From assembly GCF_008247605.1 (NCBI RefSeq), contig NZ_CP043420.1, positions 2,480,001 to 2,544,000 of the forward strand: a stretch of DNA of 64,000 nt. Reading direction: 5' to 3'. Made by a program: the position numbers and the translations under genes. The stretch comes from Kushneria phosphatilytica. Its GTDB lineage: Bacteria; Pseudomonadota; Gammaproteobacteria; Pseudomonadales; Halomonadaceae. Every line of letters begins with the position of its first letter. The stretch's first letter is position 1. This document shows, one piece after another, positions 45,363 through 53,295 of this stretch. Below the pieces are notes generated by a model. It had not been told where the DNA came from. It made no database searches and saw only the letters and a program-made list of their open reading frames with translations.

Positions 45363-47896
45363 TGCTGCCAAAGGATTCGCGGTTCTTCGAGGATACCGAG
45401 CAGGCCATCGGGAGACGGCCGCAGGCGCACGGTAAAATCGCCGGCCGGCCGACAGCTGGCAAGCCGGGTTTCGTAAACAGCCACGTTATTGTGACGGGTG
45501 GGTTGTACGCTGCAGCTCATCGGCTGGCAGACGCCGGAATCGCCCCGGCTGGCATCGGCATACAGCTCCACCAGGAGCTCTCCTGGCAGCAGTTCGCCCA
45601 TTTTCACGCGTGCTCGGAACCAATGTTGATGATCGCCGCTATCGACGCTGACCGACTCGAAGGCAACGTCCGACCAGTGCTGATCCAGACGCTGGCGACG
45701 CGTGACGATTTCCTGGCCCAGAGCACCATTATCGGCCGAACGAGCGCCCCAGGCTTCGGCCGCCGGCAGATAATAACGCGCAACATATTCGGGCAGTGAC
45801 CGATTGGTGGAGTACTCAGGGGTCAGACGCGCCATGCTTTCACGCATGCGCGCTACCCAGCCGAGAGGGATATTGGCTTGATCGCGTGTATAGAATGCCG
45901 GCAGCACTTCCTGCTCGAATAACTCGTAGAGTGCGTCGGCTTCATGAGCATCGTAGGCGGGATCCTCTCCGTGCTCGCGCCCATCGCCCAGCGCCCACCC
46001 CACTTCAGGCCTATAGGCCTCGGCCCACCAGCCATCCAGCTCGGAAATATTGAGCCCACCATTTACCAGTACCTTCATGCCACTGGTACCACAGGCTTCC
46101 CAGGGTCGACGCGGCGTGTTGAGCCAGACATCCACGCCCTGCACCAGCTGCTCGGTCAGCTGCATGTTGTAATCAGAGAGAAACACCACCCGGTGACCGA
46201 CATCCGCTTCACGAATGAACTCGACCCACTGCTGTATCAGTGCCTGGCCTGCAGTGTCTGCCGGATGCGCCTTGCCGGCCAGTACCAGCTGCAGTGGTCG
46301 CTCGGAGTGTGTCAGCAGTGCCTTGAGACGCTGCGGATCATGGAGCAGTAGATTGGGTCGCTTGTAGGTCGCAAAGCGCCGGGCAAATCCCAGCGTCATG
46401 ATGCTCGGATCAAACAGCTGCCGGGCGTCCTCGATCTCCTGTAGCGACGCACCTGATGTCGCCCGCTGACGCGCCAGCCGGTGGCGCAGCTGTTCGATGA
46501 GTACCCGGCTGGCCTCGGTACGAAACCGCCACAGCGCCTCATCATCAATATTGCGAATACTTCTCGTCAGCGACTCATCGCACCCCAGCCAGCGGGCCTT
46601 GCCACAGGCGCGGGTCCAGAGCTCATCGGCCGGCGCCGAGTCCCAGCTCGGCATGTGTACGCCATTGGTCACATGCCCGATCGGCAGTTCCGGCGTCGGC
46701 CAGCGGGGAAACAGCGGCGCGAAGATATGACGACTGACACGCGCATGCAGTTGACTGACACCATTGACAAAACCACAGCCGCGGCAGGCCAGCCATGCCA
46801 TATTGAAGGGTTCGTCCTGGCACGCCGGGCGGCTGCGCCCCAGGGCCAGCAGCTCATCGAGCGTTATCTTCAGCTGTTGCTCGGCGTAGCGCTTCAGGTA
46901 TTGCGTCACCAAAGCAGGCGAAAACCGATCAAAACCGGCAGCAACCGCAGTATGCGTGGTAAACAGATTACCCGCGCGGGTGACAGTCAGTGCCGTTTTG
47001 AAGTCGGTATCCGCACGCTGCATATAGCTGCGTGCCCGCTCCAGTACGACCAGTGCGGCATGGCCCTCATTGAGATGACAGACCTGCGGGTGCAGATCGA
47101 GCGCTTCGAGCAGGCGCCAGCCCCCGATGCCCAGCACCATCTCCTGTTTGAGCCGCAGCTCGGCATTACCACCATAAAGTTCGCTGGTAATGCCACGGTG
47201 AGCGGGATAGTTGGCTACGTCATTGCTATCCAGCAGATAGAGCGTGACGCGACCAATACGTGCCTGCCAGGCACGCAGCCATACCGAATAGCCGGGCAGC
47301 ACGATTTCCAGGCGCAGCCATTCACCATCGGGGGTTCGCAACGGTGTGATCGGCAACTGACCCGGATCGTTATAGGGATAGAGTGCCTGCTGATACCCTT
47401 TGCCGTCGATCAGCTGACGAAAATAACCCTGTTGATAGAGCAGGCCAATACCAATCAACGGTACACCGAGGTCGCTGGCCGCCTTGAGCTGGTCACCTGC
47501 CACATTGCCCAGTCCACCGGAGTAGATCGGTAGTGCCTCACTGACCATGAACTCCATGCTGAAATAGGCCACCGAAGTAAAGGGTGCCTGCGGATAGCGC
47601 TGTTCGAACCAGCTGGCAACACCACTCTGCTCTCGCCCGGCCCGAATCAGCGCTTTCAGCCGATCACGGAAGGCCGGCTCAGCCAGCACCCGAGCAAGCC
47701 TTTCTCGCGATACGGTCTGCAAAACCGCCCAGGGATTGTGAGTCAACTCCCAAAGGGTGCCATCCAGCTCTCGCCAGATCCGATCGGTTGCGTGCTTCCA
47801 TGTCCCGCTCAGATCCAGCGCCAGTTCGACCAGGTCCTCGAAGCCGTCAATATCCGCTCCGGGCAGCTCATAGGGTGACGTCATGGTATTCGCCAT
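45359..47896 (-). CDS. glgP: Alpha-glucan (glycogen) phosphorylase
   Basis: 845 residues. An N-terminal DUF3417-like helical region (about 12-70) precedes the GT35 core, as in the bacterial/archaeal short-type phosphorylases. AYFSMEFMVSEALPIYSGGLGNVAGD is near residue 110, and the pyridoxal-phosphate region reads EACGTSGMKVLVNGGLNIS. It releases glucose-1-phosphate from glycogen. It is convergent with phosphoketolase, so stored glycogen can feed the same sugar-phosphate pool. The start has GGAG only four bases upstream; Met5 is an alternative. Confidence 0.94.
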   Translation of the reverse strand: MANTMTSPYELPGADIDGFEDLVELALDLSGTWKHATDRIWRELDGTLWELTHNPWAVLQTVSRERLARVLAEPAFRDRLKALIRAGREQSGVASWFEQRYPQAPFTSVAYFSMEFMVSEALPIYSGGLGNVAGDQLKAASDLGVPLIGIGLLYQQGYFRQLIDGKGYQQALYPYNDPGQLPITPLRTPDGEWLRLEIVLPGYSVWLRAWQARIGRVTLYLLDSNDVANYPAHRGITSELYGGNAELRLKQEMVLGIGGWRLLEALDLHPQVCHLNEGHAALVVLERARSYMQRADTDFKTALTVTRAGNLFTTHTAVAAGFDRFSPALVTQYLKRYAEQQLKITLDELLALGRSRPACQDEPFNMAWLACRGCGFVNGVSQLHARVSRHIFAPLFPRWPTPELPIGHVTNGVHMPSWDSAPADELWTRACGKARWLGCDESLTRSIRNIDDEALWRFRTEASRVLIEQLRHRLARQRATSGASLQEIEDARQLFDPSIMTLGFARRFATYKRPNLLLHDPQRLKALLTHSERPLQLVLAGKAHPADTAGQALIQQWVEFIREADVGHRVVFLSDYNMQLTEQLVQGVDVWLNTPRRPWEACGTSGMKVLVNGGLNISELDGWWAEAYRPEVGWALGDGREHGEDPAYDAHEADALYELFEQEVLPAFYTRDQANIPLGWVARMRESMARLTPEYSTNRSLPEYVARYYLPAAEAWGARSADNGALGQEIVTRRQRLDQHWSDVAFESVSVDSGDHQHWFRARVKMGELLPGELLVELYADASRGDSGVCQPMSCSVQPTRHNNVAVYETRLASCRPAGDFTVRLRPSPDGLLGILEEPRILWQH

Positions 47897-47926
47897 ATAC
47901 TCCGATCACTCTGCCCGAAGGCGGGT

Positions 47927-48763
47927 TCAGACACGCAACAGGGGCGTATCCACCAGATGCTCCGCCAGGAACCAGACCTGTGTTTCATTGAGCCGGATGA
48001 GACCGGAGACAATCAGATCACTGCTGCCATCATCACCCTGTGCGGCAATATCGGCCGCCGCATCGTGGCAGTCGGCCAGAATGATTTCATGAGCTTCCAG
48101 CAAGCGTGAGAGCATGGCCGGTACTTCCTCGCATCCATCCGGTGCACGGGGAATGTGGGTCAGTTCAGCGACATGGCGCAGATCACCCACGGCGATGCCT
48201 CCCAGCGTCTGAATACGCTCGGCAATTCTGTCTATCAGCTCAAGCTGCTCACCGGCGTGCTTGTCGAGCAACAGATGCAGCTGATAGAAGGTCGCCCCGC
48301 GTACCAGCCAGTGATGCTTCTTGTAGAGCGCATGTAGCACTTGGGTATCGGCCAGCAGCCGGTTGAGGCGCTGACAGGCGTAAAGGCGCGCATCGTGTGA
48401 CAAGCCCAGCGGGAACTGGCGCACAGTGCCATAGTGCTGGATCTCCACCCCGTGCTGATGCAACCAGGGTTGACTGCCATGGTGCTCTGCGCCCTCATGT
48501 GATGCAGCTGGCGTAGCGGTATTACGATCCATGCGAATACTCTCCTGTAAAGGGGGCGCAACGGGTGTCGTGCAGGACACCTGCCCGAAACGCGCCGGCT
48601 CTCCCCTCATGTTGAAGGCTGGCGGATCACTGGCCGGAAAGGACTCACAGCCGGCTTCGTCAACCGGGTCATTGATCGAAGCAAGCGACGACGCCAGTTC
48701 AAGTGGCGGTATATTCAGCCATTCACTGATTACGGGCCTGGTTCGGCCATGGTCTGGCGTCAT
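47927..48763 (-). CDS. Dps/ferritin-like protein with an N-terminal ESFPASDPPA extension
   Basis: 278 residues from MTPDHGRTRPV, chosen because GAGGATGCAGCG precedes it. Residues about 115-278 are a Dps-type four-helix bundle (LSHDARLYACQRLNRLLADTQVL, KKHHWLVRGATFYQLHLLLDKHA) with the ferroxidase His/Asp/Glu pattern. Dps protects DNA and stores iron. The first 77 residues include DPVDEAGCESFPASDPPAF, a motif otherwise found in separate small proteins. A second strong ribosome site (AGGAGAG) precedes an internal Met at 48532, so a 201-residue Dps-only form is likely too. It lies downstream of adhP. Confidence 0.82.
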   Translation of the reverse strand: MTPDHGRTRPVISEWLNIPPLELASSLASINDPVDEAGCESFPASDPPAFNMRGEPARFGQVSCTTPVAPPLQESIRMDRNTATPAASHEGAEHHGSQPWLHQHGVEIQHYGTVRQFPLGLSHDARLYACQRLNRLLADTQVLHALYKKHHWLVRGATFYQLHLLLDKHAGEQLELIDRIAERIQTLGGIAVGDLRHVAELTHIPRAPDGCEEVPAMLSRLLEAHEIILADCHDAAADIAAQGDDGSSDLIVSGLIRLNETQVWFLAEHLVDTPLLRV

Positions 48764-48809
48764 CGCTGCATCCTCGGGATGGCCCTGATCGGTGCCATCG
48801 CGCATCGAT

Positions 48810-49835
48810 TCAGAAGGTCAGGACCATTCGACCGTCCACCTGACCGGCCTCCAGATCACTGAACACCTGATTGATATCTTCAAGTTTCGCCTTGTGAATA
48901 TGCGTGCGCACCTTGCCTTCGGCGGCAAAGGCCAGTGCTTCTGCCATATCACGGCGGGTTCCGACGATCGAGCCACGAATGGTGAGTCGCTTGAGCACCA
49001 CATCGAAAATGGGCGTTTCGAAATTGCCCGGCGGCAGACCGTTAAGACTGATCGTGCCCTTGCGACGCACTATCTGTAGTGCCTGATTGAAGGCCGGCAC
49101 TGATACCGCCGTTACCAGCACCCCCTGGGCGCCGCCTCCGGTCGCGTCCAATACCTGCTGGACAGCCTCTTCCTGACGGGCATCGACGGCCAGGTCTGCG
49201 CCCAGCGACCGAGCCAGTGCCAGCTTTTCATCACTGACATCAAGTGCTGCCACATGCAGGCCCATCGCTTTGGCATACTGAACCGCGACGTGTCCCAGCC
49301 CACCGATACCGGAAATGGCGATCCAATCCCCGGGCCGGGCCTCGGTCTCCTTGATGCCCTTGTAGGTGGTGATACCCGCGCAAAGGATGGGTGCCAAAGC
49401 GGCAAAATCGGGATTGTCGGGCAGGCGAGCAACGTAATCGGCATGACCGATGGCATATTCGGCAAAACTGCCATTCACGGTATAGCCACTCATGTGCTGC
49501 TCTTCGCACAGGGTTTCCCAGCCGGTGGTGCAGTATTCGCAACGCCCGCAGGCGTCGTGCAGCCAGGCAATCCCGACAGCATCGCCTTCCTTCAGATGGG
49601 TCACGCCGGCACCGACTGCAGCCACTATACCGGCGCCTTCATGCCCGGGAATAAAGGGGGGTGTCGGCTTGACCGGCCAATCGCCATGGGCAGCATGCAG
49701 ATCGGTATGGCAGACCCCGCTGGCCATGATCCTGACCAGTACTTCTCCCGGCCCCGGCTCGGGTACCGGTACCTCTTCAATCTGCAGTGGCTGACCAAAG
49801 GCGTGTACCACGGCAGCTTTCATCATCTCGGGCAT
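48810..49835 (-). CDS. adhP: Zinc-dependent alcohol dehydrogenase, AdhP-like
   Basis: 341 residues. The catalytic zinc site is [16 protein letters not shown] and PGHEGAG; the structural zinc Cys are in [15 protein letters not shown] (about residues 96-110). The NAD-binding [17 protein letters not shown] lies near residue 175. This is the propanol-preferring AdhP family, which handles short primary alcohols and aldehydes and can regenerate NAD+ from acetaldehyde. It is divergent from the phosphotransacetylase-like gene, with an FNR/ANR site midway, and is followed by the Dps-like gene. Confidence 0.94.
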   Translation of the reverse strand: MPEMMKAAVVHAFGQPLQIEEVPVPEPGPGEVLVRIMASGVCHTDLHAAHGDWPVKPTPPFIPGHEGAGIVAAVGAGVTHLKEGDAVGIAWLHDACGRCEYCTTGWETLCEEQHMSGYTVNGSFAEYAIGHADYVARLPDNPDFAALAPILCAGITTYKGIKETEARPGDWIAISGIGGLGHVAVQYAKAMGLHVAALDVSDEKLALARSLGADLAVDARQEEAVQQVLDATGGGAQGVLVTAVSVPAFNQALQIVRRKGTISLNGLPPGNFETPIFDVVLKRLTIRGSIVGTRRDMAEALAFAAEGKVRTHIHKAKLEDINQVFSDLEAGQVDGRMVLTF

Positions 49836-49867
49836 CTTTCCGTCCTTTAAGCAGGCATGACATCACC

Positions 49868-49936
49868 AAACTAGGGCGGAAAAACATCTCTCATCTTGAC
49901 CGGGATCAAACCATGGGCAATTACCTGGCGTAGAGT
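49868..49936. promoter_or_regulatory. Bidirectional FNR/ANR-type promoter for adhP and the phosphotransacetylase-like gene
   Basis: TTGAC-CGGG-ATCAA (49896-49909) has one mismatch. A plus-strand TAGAGT lies at 49931-49936 (21 bases) and a minus-strand TAGTTT at 49873-49868 (22 bases). The site centre is about 68 bases from both start codons, a symmetrical arrangement like that at arcD/ntpB. Confidence 0.72.
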
Positions 49937-49970
49937 GATCAGGCATTGCCATCGAGGGAAATGCCTTCTC

Positions 49971-50996
49971 ATGTCGAACGGCCATCACTTCACACGTCCG
50001 ATTACCTCCGAATCGCACATTCGCTCGGCCACTTCACTGCCAGATGGTTTACCGGATCGACTGGAAGCGCTGATCGAACGGGCCAGACCAAACCAACCCA
50101 TGCGTACGGCAGTAGTGCATCCCGTGGACGGAGACTCGCTCGGAGGCGCCCTGAGCGCTGCCGAACATGGATTGATCGCACCCTTGCTGGTCGGCCCACC
50201 GCATCGCATACGCGATGCCGCGGAAGCAGCGGGGCTTGATATCTCCACACTGCCGATCATTGCGACAGCACACAGCCATGAAGCTGCCGAACGCGCCGTA
50301 GCTCTGGTCCACACCGGGGAAGCCGATGCTCTGATGAAAGGGGCACTGCACACCGACGAATTCATGCACCCCATCGTCGATCGGAGTCAGGGACTGCGCA
50401 CCGCTCGTCGCATGAGTCATGTCTTTGTGGTCGACGAACCGAGTTATCCTCGCTTGATGCTGGTGACCGACGCAGCACTCAATATCCACCCGAACCTGGA
50501 AGAAAAGCGCGACATTGTTCAAAACGCTGCCGATCTTGCCCGAGCACTGGGCATCAGGCTGCCCCGCATCGCCATCGTTTGCGCAGTAGAGACAGTCACC
50601 CCGCAAATGCAGTCCACCCTGGAAGCTGCAGCACTTTGCAAGATGGCAGACAGAGGGCAGATCAAGGGGGCACTGCTGGATGGGCCACTGGGCTTCGATC
50701 TGGCAGTTTCCCCTGGTGCCATGCACAGCAAGCACCTGCATTCGGAAGTCGCCGGCAGAGCCGATGTGGTTGTTGTGCCTGATCTGGAAGCCGGCAACAT
50801 GCTGGCCAAGCAATTGGAATATCTGGCGGATGCACGTCTGGCCGGCGTCGTGCTGGGTGCGCGAGTCCCGATCATATTGACCAGCCGCTCCGACAGTACC
50901 CACACACGTCTGGCCTCCTGTGCCGTGGCACTACTTTATCGTCAGTGGCAGCTGGAACAGTCGGCGCTTGTCACCTCAGCTCCCGACACTACCTGA
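49971..50996 (+). CDS. Phosphate acetyl/butyryltransferase family protein
   Basis: 341 residues from MSNGHHFTRP (GAGGG upstream). The PTA/PTB fold shows GALHTDEFMHPIV, SHVFVVDEP, LVTDAALNIHPNLEEK and GPLGFDLAVSP, the conserved phosphate- and CoA-site segments. It lacks the DRTGG and N-terminal domains of long Pta. It would convert acetyl phosphate and CoA to acetyl-CoA, or the reverse. Next to phosphoketolase and alcohol dehydrogenases it fits acetyl phosphate handling at low oxygen. The acyl preference cannot be read with confidence. Confidence 0.86.
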   Translation: MSNGHHFTRPITSESHIRSATSLPDGLPDRLEALIERARPNQPMRTAVVHPVDGDSLGGALSAAEHGLIAPLLVGPPHRIRDAAEAAGLDISTLPIIATAHSHEAAERAVALVHTGEADALMKGALHTDEFMHPIVDRSQGLRTARRMSHVFVVDEPSYPRLMLVTDAALNIHPNLEEKRDIVQNAADLARALGIRLPRIAIVCAVETVTPQMQSTLEAAALCKMADRGQIKGALLDGPLGFDLAVSPGAMHSKHLHSEVAGRADVVVVPDLEAGNMLAKQLEYLADARLAGVVLGARVPIILTSRSDSTHTRLASCAVALLYRQWQLEQSALVTSAPDTT

Positions 50997-51121
50997 TCGG
51001 CAGGCGGCGGGCAGGCGTGGGTTGATGGCTTCCCCATCAGGGGCACCAAAAGCCCCGTTATGGCTATTGTCTTTTACACGCTCTACGGTTCTACTCCTTC
51101 GGATGCGTTTCGGGTTCATTT

Positions 51122-51139
51122 CCGGTCAATCATGACCGG
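51122..51139. repeat. Perfect 7-bp inverted repeat upstream of FNR/ANR copy 2
   Basis: CCGGTCA-ATCA-TGACCGG lies 48 bases before the regulator ATG. It is not a TTGAT-type dyad. It might be an operator or a short stem in the leader. Confidence 0.35.
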
Positions 51140-51186
51140 CGACGACTCGATATTGCTTCACCCATCATGAAGCAGGGAGCCGTATC

Positions 51187-51957
51187 ATGTCCGTCCATTT
51201 CCCTGATGGCGCACAGCGCCCCGACGCCGGCATCCATTGTCAGACCTGTAGCCTGAGCGCCATATGCCTGCCATTGGCATTGAAAATGGAGGACATGGAT
51301 GAATTCGACGCCATCATTCGCCGTCGCGCGCCATTGGTGCGTGGCGAGACGCTTTGTCGCCAGGGCGACACTTTCTCCCAGGTCTTCGTGGTGCGCACCG
51401 GCAGCTTCAAGCAGGTCGTGCTTGACGAAGAAGGCGAAGAGCAGATCACACACTTTCATCTGCCAGGTGAACTGATGGGTCTGGAAGGCATTAATGAGAA
51501 CGTCCAGCCAGGCTTTCTCATTGCTCTTGAGCGTTCGACCGTCTGCGAGATCCCTTTTCATCAGCTGGACGCTCTGGCCGAGCGCCTGCCCGGGCTACGC
51601 AATGAGCTCTACCGCAGCATGAGCCGACATATGGGAGAGGATCATCATCTGATCCGGCTGCTGAACTGTAAAAGTGCCGATGAACGCCTGGCGAGCTTCC
51701 TGCTCGACCTGGCACGCCGCTTTCAGCGCAACGGCCACTCACCGAAGAATTTTCGTTTACCCATGTCACGTACCGATATTGGCAACTACCTGGGTCTGGC
51801 ACTGGAAACGGTCAGCCGTATGCTCGGCCGGTTACAACAGCAGTCGCTGATTGAACTGAAGGGTCGCGAACTGCACATCCTTCAGCCTGAAGCACTCTAT
51901 CAGTTCTCCGAATCGCATCCCTGCCTCGGTCACGCCCTGAACAGACAGAAGGGTTGA
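51187..51957 (+). CDS. Crp/Fnr-family oxygen-sensing regulator (FNR/ANR type), copy 2
   Basis: 256 residues, AGGGAG ribosome site. C18-x2-C21-x5-C27 (CQTCSLSAIC) and C120 (STVCEIPF) supply the four Fe-S ligands. The recognition helix SRTDIGNYLGLALETVSRMLGRL differs from copy 1 at only a few positions, so both should read TTGAT-N4-ATCAA. No such dyad lies in front of this gene. The pair brackets the region rich in target sites. Division of labour between them cannot be read from the sequence. Confidence 0.93.
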   Translation: MSVHFPDGAQRPDAGIHCQTCSLSAICLPLALKMEDMDEFDAIIRRRAPLVRGETLCRQGDTFSQVFVVRTGSFKQVVLDEEGEEQITHFHLPGELMGLEGINENVQPGFLIALERSTVCEIPFHQLDALAERLPGLRNELYRSMSRHMGEDHHLIRLLNCKSADERLASFLLDLARRFQRNGHSPKNFRLPMSRTDIGNYLGLALETVSRMLGRLQQQSLIELKGRELHILQPEALYQFSESHPCLGHALNRQKG

Positions 51958-52154
51958 TGGCTCGCTTCTCTCGGCAGTCAAATACATGATCCTTCAAGCA
52001 TCGTAACATTCGGCAGCAGGAATTCCCTGCCAACGCATCAGGCAAGATTCACTGACAGATCGCCACCAAACGACGCACGTTCGAAACCAAAGACCACCAT
52101 TTCGGATTCCATGCTCACTACACTGCGACCTCTCTTGTATATGGAGGTAGCCGT

Positions 52155-52844
52155 ATGTGGTCATGGATCGACACTGTATGGAGCTGGATCACGGCCAATG
52201 CGACCGTATTCAGCGGGCTAACCAGCGTAGGCATGCTACTGATCTGGGGCATCTATCTGCAGTTGATACTGCACAACTTTCGGATGCAGCGTCGCCCGCA
52301 AATCATCATCAATCGTGGCCGTGGCCGGGATATCAACTCACTCTGCCTGATCAGCAACATGAGTCAGGAAGCCGTATTCATCGAGACAATCTTTGCTCAG
52401 TTGGAAACCTCACGCGGCAGCTGGTTCATCGATATCACGGATATAGTTGATGAACACGCCGGCCGCCACGATCAGCAGAATCAGACCGGCGCCGACACCC
52501 ATAGCCTGAGCCAGATGACGCACCAGGGACCACTCAACAAGGGCCAGTACATGGAAAGCGGCACCTTCGGTTTGCTGATTCGACGCATTGCCGAAACAAA
52601 CGGGCTCGAGCTGAACGAGACGTGCCGCCCCCGTCCGACTGATGTCGAGCTTTACTCGCTTTCCATCTGCCTGATCGCCGTATTCGGCAATGAGAAGCGA
52701 CCCATTGGCGCCCGTCGCCGGTTCCGCTTGATCGATGATGAGCAGGGGCGTCTTTCGCTGATTCCGGACGAGCCCGGCACCCGACAGCTCAACAGTCGCC
52801 GACATCGACTGGAAATCCGGCGCTGGCAACAGGCCCTGCTGTAA
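52155..52844 (+). CDS. Hypothetical membrane-anchored protein
   Basis: 229 residues; GGAGGTAG lies about 7 bases before the ATG. A Trp-rich N-terminus (MWSWIDTVWSWITAN) leads into one membrane helix (about residues 19-41). The remaining 185 residues are predicted cytoplasmic, with a beta-rich part (PQIIINRGRGRDINSLCLIS, then FIETIFAQLET) and a basic C-terminal end. I recognise no family. It follows the FNR/ANR copy 2 gene by about 200 bases without a visible FNR site. Confidence 0.72.
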   Translation: MWSWIDTVWSWITANATVFSGLTSVGMLLIWGIYLQLILHNFRMQRRPQIIINRGRGRDINSLCLISNMSQEAVFIETIFAQLETSRGSWFIDITDIVDEHAGRHDQQNQTGADTHSLSQMTHQGPLNKGQYMESGTFGLLIRRIAETNGLELNETCRPRPTDVELYSLSICLIAVFGNEKRPIGARRRFRLIDDEQGRLSLIPDEPGTRQLNSRRHRLEIRRWQQALL

Positions 52845-52853
52845 GGCCGGTGC

Positions 52854-53159
52854 TTACGGCCGCTTATGGAGCTCCGGATAGTGTTGGTACAGAAGCTGGT
52901 CGATGGCCTGCTGTCGACAGCGCTCTTCAAGCAATCTTTCGCCATGACGCATTCCACATGTCATGCATTCGGCTATCGCCTCCGGCGCCAGCGCCGGCCT
53001 TGTATGGCAACTGATGGTCATGCCATGGCCATGATCAAGCCGATTGGCGAGTTGCCTCAACTGGCGAGCCAACCAGTTGCCCGGCGCAGATCGACCGGGA
53101 TAACCGACATGAACATGTGCCTGCCAATGCAACAGACTCGGATGAATATGATGGGACAT
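52854..53159 (-). CDS. Small hypothetical protein with a CxxC pair
   Basis: 101 residues. The ATG is preceded by a near-ideal AGGAGGGTG, which supports expression. The protein is His-rich at the N-terminus (MSHHIHPSLLHWQAHVHVG), with an ECMTCGMRHGERLLEERC segment in the C-terminal half holding three Cys. His and Cys content suggests metal or cluster binding, but no family is recognised. It is convergent with the hypothetical membrane protein, only nine bases apart. Confidence 0.6.
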   Translation of the reverse strand: MSHHIHPSLLHWQAHVHVGYPGRSAPGNWLARQLRQLANRLDHGHGMTISCHTRPALAPEAIAECMTCGMRHGERLLEERCRQQAIDQLLYQHYPELHKRP

Positions 53160-53295
53160 GACACCCTCCTTTCGAAGCGTGACCTCGACTGACTGTTTTC
53201 ACGCCTCATTGTGAGGATTGTCCAACCTGGTGCCCAGGCGGTGCAGGTGTGAGCCTGAACGGCGACGACCTCCTGCATCCGCCCTTTCGTCTCGA

